A stretch of 33,038 bases of DNA from Verrucomicrobiota bacterium (GCA_023446735.1 JAEXPQ010000173.1:1-33038), one strand, 5' to 3'; numbered from the stretch's first letter, positions 1-6,898 are shown. Numbers and translations: made by a program. The notes: generated by a model not told the origin, from the letters alone.

Positions 1-155
1 AGCGCAACCTGCTCTACACCGCGATCACGCGCGGCAAGAAGCGGGTCTTCATCGTCGGCGAGCCCGCCGCCTGGGGCATGGCCGTGCGCAACAACGAGTC
101 CCGCGACCGCCGCACCCACCTGCGCGAGAAGTTGGCGGCGCTGGCGCCGCAGTAG
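1..155 (+). CDS. RecD2-like ATP-dependent DNA helicase, C-terminal end only (partial)
   Basis: The gene enters from the left edge, reads in frame from base 3 and stops with TAG at 153-155. Only about 50 residues are visible. They contain RNLLYTAITRGKKRVFIVG, which matches helicase motif VI of the RecD/RecD2 superfamily 1 helicases, where the arginine finger sits in the TAxTR segment. The tail ends ESRDRRTHLREKLA, followed by ALAPQ. In RecD2 enzymes this motif completes the ATP site of a 5'-3' DNA helicase. The same coding end recurs at 2705-2859 and, shorter, at 6844-6898. The family call rests on one motif, so RecD2 is likely but other RecD/TraA-type helicases remain possible. Confidence 0.7.
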   Translation, partial: RNLLYTAITRGKKRVFIVGEPAAWGMAVRNNESRDRRTHLREKLAALAPQ

Positions 156-215
156 CGAGGATCGAGTAGCGAGCATCCGGAGGCAGGGCGAACCGTCCCC
201 GGTGAGCCGCACCGC
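1..215 (+). repeat. recD2 3'-end repeat, copy 1
   Basis: This is the first of three direct-orientation copies of the helicase 3' end. It matches 2705-2920 almost base for base over the coding part, and the similarity continues about 60-80 bp past the stop codon through AGTAGCGAG-rich spacer to the phrase GGTGAGCCGC. Coding differences between copies 1 and 2 are mostly silent (for example gtc/gtg, gcc/gcg, cac/cat, ttg/ctg). That implies both descend from ends that were translated and under selection. Confidence 0.75.
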
Positions 216-344
216 CGCCCCGACCCGTCACGGTTTGATTCCGTGCACTCCGTGCAATCTGTGGTCGGAATTCCGGAGAGCTGGGCCACGGAACGCACAG
301 AATGCACGGATTCCGGAGGCCCGAGGGCCCTCAACCCATCAACC

Positions 345-480
345 GTCCGATCACGCCACAAGGGCCACCGAGCCGGAGGAGACCACAGAGATCGGATCGA
401 CCGAGGTAGGAGCTTGTTTGCAGGAGACTCCGCCGTGCCGGGACGGCGCAGCCATTCAGCAATCCAGATTGTCGAATCGC
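345..480 (+). repeat. Dispersed intergenic block (CACCGAG/GGAGGAGACCACAGAG type), copy 1
   Basis: The segment reads CACGCCACAAGGGCCACCGA, then GGAGGAGACCACAGAGATC, then GACGGCGCAGCCATTCA near 448. The same order of phrases, with scattered substitutions, recurs at 5757-5885. Parts of it (CCGAGGCGGAGGAGAACACA) recur at 4079-4220, 6893-7036 and 9095-9135. It has no coding signal and looks like a dispersed intergenic repeat family. Confidence 0.65.
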
Positions 481-627
481 AGGCCCCGCCCGGTGGCGCC
501 GCTGACAAGAGCGGCGATCAGCCTCCGAATGTGGTGCGGTGGTTCAGCCCGCACCGCCCGACCCACGCCCAACCCAACAGGCAGACGAGATTACCGAGGC
601 CGCGAGAACTGGCTCACGGGCACGCGC

Positions 628-656
628 TTGACATTATCTGACCGTCCGGTCTGTTT
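628..656 (+). promoter_or_regulatory. Probable tetR promoter with overlapping operator palindrome
   Basis: TTGACA at 628-633 is a perfect -35 hexamer. GACCGTCCGGTC at 640-651 is an inverted repeat (GACCG arms around TC) lying in the spacer, a typical placement and size for a TetR-family autorepression operator. The -10 would fall near 651-657 (CTGTTTT), which is weak. A start site there would leave almost no leader before the ATG at 664, so the transcript may be leaderless. The operator role is inferred. Confidence 0.5.
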
Positions 657-663
657 TTCGGCC

Positions 664-1341
664 ATGCGGTCTACCGACCTCCCAAAGCCGAAGAAAATGA
701 GCTTCATTGAGCAACATCGGCGCGACCAAATCATTGACGCTCTGATCACGAACGTCGCCCAGCAGGGCTATGACGGCGCCTCCTTTGCGAATGTCGCCCT
801 TGGGGCGGGGATCAACAAGGGAGTCGTATTATATCATTTTAAGGACAAATCTCAGATGGTTGAGGCCGCCGTTGCTTGCATCCTTCGCCGGCTCGCTTCC
901 TCCGTGGAGCCGCTCATCTCCTGCGAGCCCACTGCCACGGGAAAGCTCAAGGCCTACATCCGAGGAGAGCTCTCGTATATTGAGCGCAATCGGGACGACA
1001 TCCTTGCTCTGTCGAGTCTCCTGAATGGCCATCGTAACCCCCACGGCGCCTTGTACCTGCGGTCACGGACCGAGGAATCCTATATCGCCTCAGTCGAGGC
1101 GATTCTCGAACAGGGCCAGCAATCCGGCGAATTTCGTGCATTCGACCGGAGATCCATGGCCATCGTGCTCATGAACGCCGTGAACGGCGCCATCGCTCAA
1201 TGGACACTGGCGAGCCATTTCCCTCTCGCCGCCTACGCGACGGAAGTCGCCACAATCTTCGACCTCGCGACTCGTTCGGCCGGGACAAACGGAGACGCCT
1301 CCGCCTCCCCCATCCCATTCTCGGTTGAGTCGCCCACGTAA
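664..1341 (+). CDS. TetR/AcrR-family transcriptional regulator
   Basis: This 225-residue protein is a typical TetR-family dimeric repressor. The N-terminal DNA-binding domain spans roughly residues 16-68. Its helix-turn-helix reads ASFANVALGAGINKGVVLYH followed by FKDKSQMVEAAV, with the family's conserved tyrosine-histidine-phenylalanine and the lysine/leucine helix 4 start. The remaining helical part would be the ligand and dimer domain, whose effector cannot be told. I chose ATG 664 because upstream codons translate to repeat sequence and it directly follows a promoter with a palindrome; ATG 697 is an alternative. The next gene starts 67 bp downstream on the same strand, so it is the obvious candidate target besides the regulator itself. 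Confidence 0.88.
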   Translation: MRSTDLPKPKKMSFIEQHRRDQIIDALITNVAQQGYDGASFANVALGAGINKGVVLYHFKDKSQMVEAAVACILRRLASSVEPLISCEPTATGKLKAYIRGELSYIERNRDDILALSSLLNGHRNPHGALYLRSRTEESYIASVEAILEQGQQSGEFRAFDRRSMAIVLMNAVNGAIAQWTLASHFPLAAYATEVATIFDLATRSAGTNGDASASPIPFSVESPT

Positions 1342-1408
1342 AGCCGGCCGCGGCAGTTGGGACCGACAAGACCGCGCGCAAGAAACCACCACGGGAATAC
1401 CTGAAACC

Positions 1409-2608
1409 ATGAACACCTCCAAGACACTGCGAACCACGCTTCTCTGCGCCTTGATCGTCTGGACACTTGCCACCCCGAAAGCGGCCGTGGCGGAGCCAGA
1501 CTCCGCGGCCAGTCCGGCCACCGCCCCGGAGAAGGCCCAACTCCCGCATCATGATCTCCAGTCACGGGGAGTGGTCTACGATGTCGGTCTTCACTTCACG
1601 CCCGAGACCCTTTCCATCGAGAAGTACAACCCCGAGCTTGTGGAATTCGACATGCGGGCGATCGCGGGCGAACTCCACGCCAACACGGTTCGGATCGAAG
1701 GAGAGGAGATCCGACGGCTAGTGGACGCCAGTACCGCCGCCCACCGAGCCGGCCTGAAGGTGTTCTTCAATCCGTGGAAGATGGGGGCGGACGGCGAGGA
1801 AACCGTGTCCTATATGGCGGAGGCCGCGGCCGCGGCGGAGCGATTGCGTTTGCAGGGGGTGGATATCGTTTTCGTCGCGGGCTGCGAATACACGATATTC
1901 TGCAAAGGCGCGCTGCCGGGAGACGCCTTCAATGACCGATTGAGCGCGCTGATGAAAGCAATCCAAACCTCGATGGAGACAAAGGCGGTCTCCCGTGAAC
2001 TCGAATCCGCCAGCGCTCGCCTCAACGAGATTCTGGCCCGCGCTGTCGCTGGCATCCGACAGCGATTCAAGGGCCCCGTCACCTATGCGTCCGGGCCTTG
2101 GGAGTCGATCGACTGGAGCATTTTCGACATTGTCGGGGTGGACCACTATCGAAACGGTGAGACGGAGGAGACCTATATTGCGGGATTGGAGAGGTACCGT
2201 TTGGGGAAACCCCTGTTCGTCATGGAAGTCGGCAGTTGCACGTACGAAGGGGCGGGAGCGCGCGGCGCGGGCGGTTTCATGATTCTGCAGGGCACCAATC
2301 CCGATGGAACGCCCAAATACGCAGGGGGAACACCGCCGACACGCAGTGAGCGAGAACAGGCGGACTACGTGGAGACGCAGGTCCGGGTGTTGAACAAAGC
2401 CGGCGTGGACGGCGTCTTCATCTACGTCTTCGCCTTTCCCCTCTACCCCTATGACGAGAAGGGAATCGACCTGGACATGACCTCTTTCGCGATCGTCAGG
2501 TCTTTCCCAAAACACGATCCCCGTTCCAACCAAATACCCTCTTGGGAGAAGAAGGAATCGTACCGGCGCCTCGCCGCCGTGTACGGGGAACTTGCAAGGA
2601 AACTCTAG
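1409..2608 (+). CDS. Secreted TIM-barrel glycosidase-like protein (family often labelled 'abortive infection protein')
   Basis: The protein has 399 residues with an N-terminal signal peptide (residues 1-28: MNTSK, a hydrophobic LLCALIVWTLA stretch, then AVA). The body resembles single-domain (beta/alpha)8 proteins of about 350-380 residues that databases often call abortive infection protein without experimental support. Glu160 in VAGCEYTIF and Glu273 in FVMEVGSCTYEG sit about 113 residues apart, as expected for the acid/base on strand 4 and nucleophile on strand 7 of clan GH-A glycosidases. VTYASGPWESIDW and IVGVDHYR fit strands 5 and 6. The substrate is unknown. ATG 1409 starts the signal peptide; an upstream frame opening at 1325 is unlikely. 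It probably forms a two-gene unit with the TetR gene. The phage-defence label is not supported, because the protein is exported. Confidence 0.72.
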   Translation: MNTSKTLRTTLLCALIVWTLATPKAAVAEPDSAASPATAPEKAQLPHHDLQSRGVVYDVGLHFTPETLSIEKYNPELVEFDMRAIAGELHANTVRIEGEEIRRLVDASTAAHRAGLKVFFNPWKMGADGEETVSYMAEAAAAAERLRLQGVDIVFVAGCEYTIFCKGALPGDAFNDRLSALMKAIQTSMETKAVSRELESASARLNEILARAVAGIRQRFKGPVTYASGPWESIDWSIFDIVGVDHYRNGETEETYIAGLERYRLGKPLFVMEVGSCTYEGAGARGAGGFMILQGTNPDGTPKYAGGTPPTRSEREQADYVETQVRVLNKAGVDGVFIYVFAFPLYPYDEKGIDLDMTSFAIVRSFPKHDPRSNQIPSWEKKESYRRLAAVYGELARKL

Positions 2609-2655
2609 AAACGCGGTTCCCAAACAGATCACCATCCCGGAAGTTGTGCGCGACG

Positions 2656-2859
2656 ATGACCGTGGTGGCTGAATCGGAATCGCGCGGGTCGCTCGTTCTG
2701 CTCCAGCGCAACCTGCTCTACACCGCGATCACGCGCGGCAAGAAGCGGGTGTTCATCGTCGGCGAGCCCGCCGCGTGGGGCATGGCCGTGCGCAACAACG
2801 AGTCCCGCGACCGCCGCACGCATCTGAGGGAGAAGCTGGCGGCGTCGACGCCGCAGTAG
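2656..2859 (+). pseudogene. RecD2-like helicase 3' fragment, second copy
   Basis: From about 2690 the frame reads LVLLQRNLLYTAITRGKKRV and continues to the same tail as the gene at the left edge, ending EKLAASTPQ and a TAG at 2857-2859. Only the motif VI region and tail exist: no Walker motifs or other helicase domains precede it, since the secreted glycosidase-like gene ends at 2608. An ATG at 2656 opens the frame, but a 67-residue product with just motif VI would not be a helicase. It is best read as a duplicated gene end left by insertion or recombination. Confidence 0.75.
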
Positions 2860-2920
2860 CGAGAAGCGAGGAGCAAGCATCCGGCGGTAGGGCGAACCAC
2901 CCTGGTGAGCCGCCTCACCT
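2705..2920 (+). repeat. recD2 3'-end repeat, copy 2
   Basis: This is a direct repeat of 1-215 with only about ten differences across the coding part. The similarity runs past the stop (GCGAGAAGCGAGGAGCAAGC, then GCGAACCACCCTGGTGAGCC) to near 2920. Together with copy 1 it brackets the tetR and glycosidase-like segment. Confidence 0.75.
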
Positions 2921-2989
2921 GTAGCCGGGCGCGTCGACCTCGGGCGTAGCTGGACGGCGCAGCCGCTCAGCCCACCAGTCCTACGCACC

Positions 2990-3178
2990 TCACGCCACCT
3001 TGCGATCCGACCGATAGCGCGCCGAAAGCTTGCCCTTCTTCGTCAGAATACCGGCGCGTTTCATCATCTCGGAGCGCTCTTCTGGAGTGCTCTTGTCCAA
3101 CCACGTCGCCACATGATCGCGCAGCGCAAACTGCTCCTTATGCAGTTTGTCCATCAGTATTCTGGTCTTCGCGGTCAT
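2990..3178 (-). CDS. Small hypothetical protein, possible antitoxin-like third member of cassette
   Basis: This 62-residue charged protein begins MTAKTRILMDKLHKEQ and has a central acidic helix (DKSTPEERSEMMKRAG). It ends ILTKKGKLSARYRSDRKVA, a tail resembling small proteins with an AGIxTKxGKLxxxY ending. It starts 14 bp after the stop of the ADP-ribosyltransferase-like gene on the same strand, so co-transcription is very likely. It has no signal peptide or membrane segment. The function is unknown; an antitoxin or regulator role is inferred from size, charge and position only. Confidence 0.6.
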   Translation of the reverse strand: MTAKTRILMDKLHKEQFALRDHVATWLDKSTPEERSEMMKRAGILTKKGKLSARYRSDRKVA

Positions 3179-3192
3179 GGCGGAGAAATCGC

Positions 3193-3788
3193 TCAGAGTG
3201 TTGGCCGGTCAATTTCTTTCGGCCGGAAGTAGCCCAGCACACAGTCGGGATTCCGCACTGCGATTTGAGTGTGCGACTGCTTGGCGATCTCAGCTCCGGG
3301 GAATGCCGGGCCGCCTTCCCAGAAAGCGCCACGCACAGTGTCGAACTGCCGTTCGCTCGCGGACAACTGGATCGCATACTCGATCACCGCGCGATCGAGA
3401 TCGTGGAACAACCGCGTACCATCCAGGCGCTCGCGGGAATTGACGGGGATCGCCTCACGCCGGGCGCGAAGATCCGCCACCATCCGGGTATGGACGGCCT
3501 CCAGCAACGCCGTGTACCGCACATCGAGCAGATCGAGGCACCCCCCAGAAAGAGGTATGCGCCGAGCACTGCCGGCTCCTTGACCTTGGCCGGCTTGCGG
3601 CGCGCTTCCTCGACCGCAAACGCGAAAGCCCGGGCCGGACCGTGTTCCCAGAAGTAGATGCCACGACCCAGCCAATCATAGTCGTTGTCGCTCGGCGTCA
3701 GCTCCGCCTGACCGAGCAGAACGCGCCGTGCCAGCGCCGCATCACAACCATGGTAGCCCACTACAAACCTGCTGTAGTCCAATCGCAC
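3193..3788 (-). pseudogene. ADP-ribosyltransferase-like (YHGC...GRGIYFWE) protein, frameshifted at a G6 run
   Basis: The first 80 residues (start 3788) read FVVGYHGCDAALARRVLL, then SDNDYDWLGRGIYFWEHG. The frame then breaks at six Gs on the minus strand (plus-strand C run 3541-3546). One extra G would restore LGGCLDLLDVRYTALLEAVH and continue to FRPKEIDRPTL with a stop at 3193, giving about 198 residues. I recognise the restored protein as a widespread uncharacterised family; its YHG motif and G-x-G-I-Y-F-W-E strand resemble ADP-ribosyltransferase folds such as those of some toxins. The frameshift may be real, a phase-variable tract, or a sequencing error. It lies between two small genes on the same strand (30 bp and 14 bp gaps), an arrangement typical of toxin-antitoxin operons. 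Confidence 0.68.
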
Positions 3789-3818
3789 GCCGGCAGCCTG
3801 CCACGCCCATTGTTCGTC

Positions 3819-4010
3819 TCAACTCCATTTCTCCAGCACGTCATCGCGCGACTTCCGGGCGGCTTCGAGCTTCTCGACCAGGGCCAGCGCCTCGTCGTGC
3901 TGACGCCAACGTTCGGCGACCGACAACGACAGGTTGAGGTCGAGCAGATCGAGGTCGATGCCCGCCTTCCGGGCCTCGTCCAACGCGTGCTGCTGTTGCT
4001 CCTTGGTCAT
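3819..4010 (-). CDS. Small antitoxin-like protein, first gene of the cassette
   Basis: The product has 63 residues: MTKEQQQHALDEARKAGI, then DLDLLDLNLSLSVAERWRQH, then a helical tail EALALVEKLEAARK. The pattern IDLxLLDxNLxLSxxERxxQH matches small proteins commonly found next to toxin-like or nucleotidyltransferase-like genes. ATG 4010 is preceded by an AAGGTGAGGTG stretch that can serve as ribosome binding site; an adjacent GTG at 4013 is an alternative. It precedes the ADP-ribosyltransferase-like gene by 30 bp, so it would be the first gene of the operon, as antitoxins often are. The antitoxin role is inferred. Confidence 0.65.
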   Translation of the reverse strand: MTKEQQQHALDEARKAGIDLDLLDLNLSLSVAERWRQHDEALALVEKLEAARKSRDDVLEKWS

Positions 4011-4078
4011 CACCTCACCTTCGCTTGAACACCGCCACGACGCAAAGCGGATTCTCCCGCCGCGAAATACCTGCTGCG

Positions 4079-4220
4079 CTCACGTCTTGAGATTGGGAAT
4101 TTGGAAAGCGGGAACGCAGGATGCCAGAACACCGACGACGGGAACTGGCACGTCACAGAGTCCACCGAGGCGGAGGAGAACACAGAGCAGCGATCCGCGG
4201 AGCCCGAATTGGAAACCGCC
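4079..4220 (+). repeat. Dispersed intergenic block, long variant, copy 1
   Basis: This block begins CTCACGTCTTGAGATTGGGA and runs through GGAAAGCGGGAACGCAGGAT, then CGGAGGAGAACACAGAGCAG, to about GAGCCCGAATTGGAAACCGC. It recurs as 6893-7036 in the same orientation with scattered mismatches. Its first bases correspond to the last codons and stop of the third RecD2 3' remnant at 6885-6898, so the block travels with that gene end. The rest of the 4011-4319 gap holds spacer with no gene. Confidence 0.7.
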
Positions 4221-4319
4221 GCTGGGCGCAGTCGCCACTCCGTCGTCTGTCGTCCGTTCACCTTGCCACGTCGTCACTTGAGACTTCGAACCTCCGCCAG
4301 TCACCGCCTGTCAGGTACA

Positions 4320-5639
4320 TCACTCCGGAGCGCCGTTCAGCGACACCACCCGTTTGCGCAGCGCCACGCGCAAGTCCTCCATGACCCATATGTTCTCGGC
4401 CACCTTGGCGAAGGCCGGCATGGCCATGCCCATGAAGCGCACGCCCAGCGCATTCTTGATCGCCCAACGCTGCTCGGCCTCCTCGCTCTCGCGCTTCAAC
4501 GTCTCCAGCTCCCGGGCCGCAGCCAAGCTCACGACCCGCGACATCGCCGCCAGATACTCGTGCTGCCAGCGGCTTTTCTGGACCAGCCATGAGTAGCCAA
4601 ACAAGCGGCTCTGGAAAACGAGCACGGGGGTGTCCAAACCAACTGTCTCCAGAAGAATCCTCGACTCCTCCTTCGTCAGATTGCGATCTAGTGCTCCCGA
4701 GAAACTGCGCGAGTAGCCGTAGTCGCCCAAGAAGCCCAAGCGGAAGACTTCGCCCAACGGACAAGCCTCATCGAGCACGCGTTGTATTTCCTGGAGCGTC
4801 GCCCGCTCCACCGCGCCGAGATCCAAGATCCCTTCGATGGTCTTCATCGCCTCCTTGAAGACCACCACCGCGATCATCTGGTGCACCAGCATCGCCTCAC
4901 AGCGCTGAAGGTTCTGCCAGGCGATCAACTCCGACAGGACCAACCGGATCGCCTCGTCGCGCTCGCCCTCGGTGGCCCGCAGGTACGCGTAGGCCATCCG
5001 CACGTGGAGGCTCGCCCGCACGGGCTGGAAGGACAGCACCGGATCCTCCTGGCGGTAGAGATGTACGCCCTGCGGGGGACGCCGGCAGAGTTCGTCGATC
5101 CATTCGCGCCCGAGCGTATCCGTCCTCCAGGCATCGCCAATCTCCTGACGATGCGCGCCGACATGCTCCGCCCACGCCGCTCGCTCCGCCGGCAGCCGGA
5201 GTGCCAGCGCGACGTCCGACTTCAGCCGCGCCTCGCTCGTTCGGCTCTTGGGGTGTTTGTCCATCATCCACGCCACCGTGTCCCAGCGTGGATCCGCCTC
5301 GTCGCGCAACGGCCCGAGGTCCGGCAACGGACACGGCGTCACCACATCCCACCGCAGGTACACCAGCGCCGCACCATTGATCGCCAGCGCCCCCAGCACG
5401 ACCGACCAGCGTAGCCGTCTCCATACGGCCAAGCCGCCCAGCGCGGCCAAGACCAGCCACACCGCGACCACCGGCCAACTGGGGAAACCCGCCCCGCCGC
5501 CGAACCATAGCCCCGCCCCTGCGCTGGCGCGCAGCGCGAGCACGCACGGCGCCACATAGCCGAGCAACAGGCCGGTCGTAAGGAACCAGGCCAGCACCCC
5601 GTCCCCGTGCAACAGTCGCCCCAGTCGTTTGCGGTCCAT
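4320..5639 (-). CDS. Membrane-anchored hypothetical protein
   Basis: The protein has 439 residues. Three hydrophobic segments lie at the N-terminus (about 15-37, 54-73 and 78-95), followed by a long, mostly helical soluble domain rich in Arg/Glu. I do not recognise the family and see no catalytic motif. The soluble part contains RWDTVAWMMDKHPKSRTSEA and a stretch with repeated Leu-rich helices, perhaps a protein-interaction domain facing the cytoplasm or periplasm. The ATG at 5639 starts just before the first membrane segment. Codon use is strongly GC3-rich like the bulk of the window, so it looks native. It stands alone between two repeat-rich gaps. Confidence 0.75.
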   Translation of the reverse strand: MDRKRLGRLLHGDGVLAWFLTTGLLLGYVAPCVLALRASAGAGLWFGGGAGFPSWPVVAVWLVLAALGGLAVWRRLRWSVVLGALAINGAALVYLRWDVVTPCPLPDLGPLRDEADPRWDTVAWMMDKHPKSRTSEARLKSDVALALRLPAERAAWAEHVGAHRQEIGDAWRTDTLGREWIDELCRRPPQGVHLYRQEDPVLSFQPVRASLHVRMAYAYLRATEGERDEAIRLVLSELIAWQNLQRCEAMLVHQMIAVVVFKEAMKTIEGILDLGAVERATLQEIQRVLDEACPLGEVFRLGFLGDYGYSRSFSGALDRNLTKEESRILLETVGLDTPVLVFQSRLFGYSWLVQKSRWQHEYLAAMSRVVSLAAARELETLKRESEEAEQRWAIKNALGVRFMGMAMPAFAKVAENIWVMEDLRVALRKRVVSLNGAPE

Positions 5640-5756
5640 TGGAATGGAAAACTGAACACTCCCTCCCCCGCGCCAAGCGAATTTGCCGTCTCCGGTGAAC
5701 CGCGAAGACAGATCGTGACTGTGGAAAGCTGGAAGTCAGGACATCGACAGCGAAAC

Positions 5757-5885
5757 TCGGCACGCCACAGGGGTCACCGAGGTAGCGGAGGCCACAGAGA
5801 CCGGATCGAGCGAGGCAGGAGCCTGCTTGCAGGCGATTCCGCCGCAGCTGGACAGCGCAGCCGTTCAACGCCCCGGATTGGCGAA
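5757..5885 (+). repeat. Dispersed intergenic block, copy 2
   Basis: The block repeats the order seen at 345-480: GGCACGCCACAGGGGTCACC, CGGAGGCCACAGAGACCGG, CAGGAGCCTGCTTGCAGGCG and GGACAGCGCAGCCGTTCA. The similarity is clear over roughly 125 bp, with scattered differences and no reading frame conserved between the copies. Confidence 0.65.
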
Positions 5886-6106
5886 CCGCAAAGAACCCAA
5901 AGACCCCAACGACCGGGCACGAACCCACGCCTGCGGTAGGGTCGCCGCTCGCCGGCGGACCGCTCCCTGAGTTCCTCCGTCTCTGCGCTCTCCGCGCCTC
6001 CGCGTGCAACCATTCCGAAACCGACTGACCGATCCCGCCTCACTCCGAGCCGCAGAGGTCCAACAGCCCGACCTAGAACTCACGAACTCCGGAACGGAGC
6101 CATCCA

Positions 6107-6245
6107 CGTCGTGGCGCTGCTCGCGAGAGCAGCGATCCCCCGGCCCCGGAGCTGGGAACCGCTGATGCACGCGGATTCACGCTGATCCGAACAGGGCCGC
6201 CGCGTCAGCGGCGCTTTAGGGTTTCGGGTTCCGCCCACTGGCCAC
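6107..6245 (+). repeat. Hairpin-containing intergenic block, copy 1
   Basis: The block includes the inverted repeat CGCTGCTC/GAGCAGCG (6115-6134, loop GCGA), the phrase GGGAACCGCTGATGCACGCG and CCGAACAGGGCCGCCGCG. It resembles 9198-9340, which has GCTGCTCGCGCGCGCAGCG, GGGAACCGCGAATCC and CCGAACAGGGCCGCCGCG in the same order. A 28-bp part (6157-6184) recurs exactly at 7024-7051. Confidence 0.65.
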
Positions 6246-6274
6246 CGCCCACCGTCCACTGGCTACCGCGCACC
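6233..6274 (+). repeat. Degenerate heptanucleotide array, six units
   Basis: The sequence divides cleanly into six 7-mers: GCCCACT, GGCCACC, GCCCACC, GTCCACT, GGCTACC, GCGCACC. The consensus is GNCNACY. The same unit type forms longer arrays at 9375-9570 and 17103-17190, and appears on the opposite strand at 12942-13006. Confidence 0.75.
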
Positions 6275-6288
6275 GAACGCCGCTCCGA

Positions 6289-6316
6289 TTGACGCCTCCG
6301 CTCGCACCTCTACGCT
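6289..6316 (+). promoter_or_regulatory. Putative promoter of the toxin-antitoxin operon
   Basis: TTGACG (6289-6294) and TACGCT (6311-6316) are separated by 16 bp and resemble a housekeeping-sigma promoter. Transcription would start at about 6323-6324, right at the antitoxin ATG, so the mRNA may be leaderless. No Shine-Dalgarno motif is present, which fits that reading. Confidence 0.4.
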
Positions 6317-6323
6317 GCCTGGC

Positions 6324-6536
6324 ATGACGCTCTCGAGCTATCCCGAGTTGTTGAAGTTGCCGGACCGCCAGAAGCTCGAGCTGGCCGATGCCCTCTGGCA
6401 GGCCGGGATCAGCGACACCACTCCGGTCACCACTCAGCAGAAGCGCCTCCTCGATTCCCGCTGGGCCGCCTACCGCGCCGGCAAGACCAAGCGGATCACG
6501 CTCGACGAACTCGATCGCCGACTGGCCAAGCCGTGA
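6324..6536 (+). CDS. Addiction module antitoxin (TIGR02574-like)
   Basis: This 70-residue protein has the pattern of the putative addiction-module component family: LPDRQKLELADALWQ near residues 15-29 and a C-terminal RITLDELDRRLAKP. Family members neutralise RelE/ParE-type toxins by binding them with a flexible C-terminal segment and usually repress their own operon as a complex. The stop codon overlaps the GTG start of the toxin gene by four bases (GTGA), the standard coupling for such pairs. The length is usual for the family. Confidence 0.82.
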   Translation: MTLSSYPELLKLPDRQKLELADALWQAGISDTTPVTTQQKRLLDSRWAAYRAGKTKRITLDELDRRLAKP

Positions 6537-6844
6537 GAAGCCAACCCGTCGAGGTTCTCGAAGACGTCGTTGCCGACCTGCGGGCAGCGCAGGCCTACTA
6601 CGACTCTTGGCGCCACAACGGTAGCACGTTCTTCCTGCAACAATTCCGGGACACCGTCGCGTGGATCGCGTGGAATCCCGAGCTCTTCCCACGCCGCTAT
6701 CGCATCTTCCGGCGCGCGATCATTCGGCAAACCTACTTCGGTATCTTTTTCGCCATTGAGCCAACCGTCACGACCATCGTCGCGGTGGCCGACCTCCGCC
6801 AACGCCCCGGCGCGCTTCGTCGGCTCGTGAAGACCCGCCGCTGA
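6533..6844 (+). CDS. RelE/ParE-family toxin
   Basis: The protein has 103 residues with a GTG start overlapping the antitoxin stop. It shows the RelE/ParE layout: an N-terminal strand and helix (VLEDVVADLRAAQAYYDSW), a second helix with FFLQQFRDTVAWIAWNPELF, and the strand-rich basic part RIFRRAIIRQTYFGIFFAIE followed by IVAVADLRQRP. RelE members cleave mRNA at the ribosome and ParE members poison gyrase; sequence alone does not decide which applies here. Its stop codon TGA is fused directly to a remnant of the RecD2 3' end (GAGTCCCGCGACCGCCGC), so a recombination junction lies exactly at the end of this gene. Confidence 0.82.
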   Translation: MRSQPVEVLEDVVADLRAAQAYYDSWRHNGSTFFLQQFRDTVAWIAWNPELFPRRYRIFRRAIIRQTYFGIFFAIEPTVTTIVAVADLRQRPGALRRLVKTRR

Positions 6845-6898
6845 GTCCCGCGACCGCCGCCCCCACCTCCGCGAGAAGCTGGCGATGCTCGCGTCTTG
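6844..6898 (+). pseudogene. RecD2-like helicase 3' remnant, third copy (short)
   Basis: The frame reads ESRDRRPHLREKLAMLAS and stops at 6896-6898. It matches the last 17 or so residues of the helicase end at 1-155 (ESRDRRTHLREKLAALAPQ). The fragment begins within the stop codon of the RelE/ParE toxin gene and is followed by the long dispersed block, as if the gene end and its downstream spacer form one transferred unit. Confidence 0.7.

Larger units (their letters stand above)
156..663. other. Intergenic region of mosaic repeats
   Basis: I see no convincing gene here. The open frame that runs through it into the TetR gene translates to low-complexity Arg/Pro/Thr sequence. It contains short self-similar phrases of the type CCGTGCACTCCGTGCA and GGAACGCACAGAATGCACGG, and a block at about 345-480 that is repeated at 5757-5885. 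The last 40 bp hold the TetR promoter region. Confidence 0.7.
5640..6323. other. Repeat-rich intergenic region between membrane protein and toxin-antitoxin pair
   Basis: No gene is convincing in these 684 bp. They hold a copy of the dispersed block (5757-5885), CTCCGCGCCTCCGCGTGCAA-type phrases near 5985, a strong hairpin at 6115-6134, a 28-bp segment (6157-6184) repeated exactly at 7024-7051, a GC-rich hairpin near 6200-6215, and a six-unit heptamer array at 6233-6274. The toxin-antitoxin promoter sits at the right end. Confidence 0.7.

Noticed and set aside
202..663. Long N-terminal extension of the TetR regulator
   Set aside because: The upstream codons translate intergenic repeats into low-complexity Arg/Pro/Thr sequence, and a promoter with an operator-like palindrome lies between them and the ATG at 664.
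1409..2608. Phage abortive-infection function
   Set aside because: The name comes from unsupported database labels; the signal peptide and barrel-type glutamates argue for an exported glycosidase-like protein.
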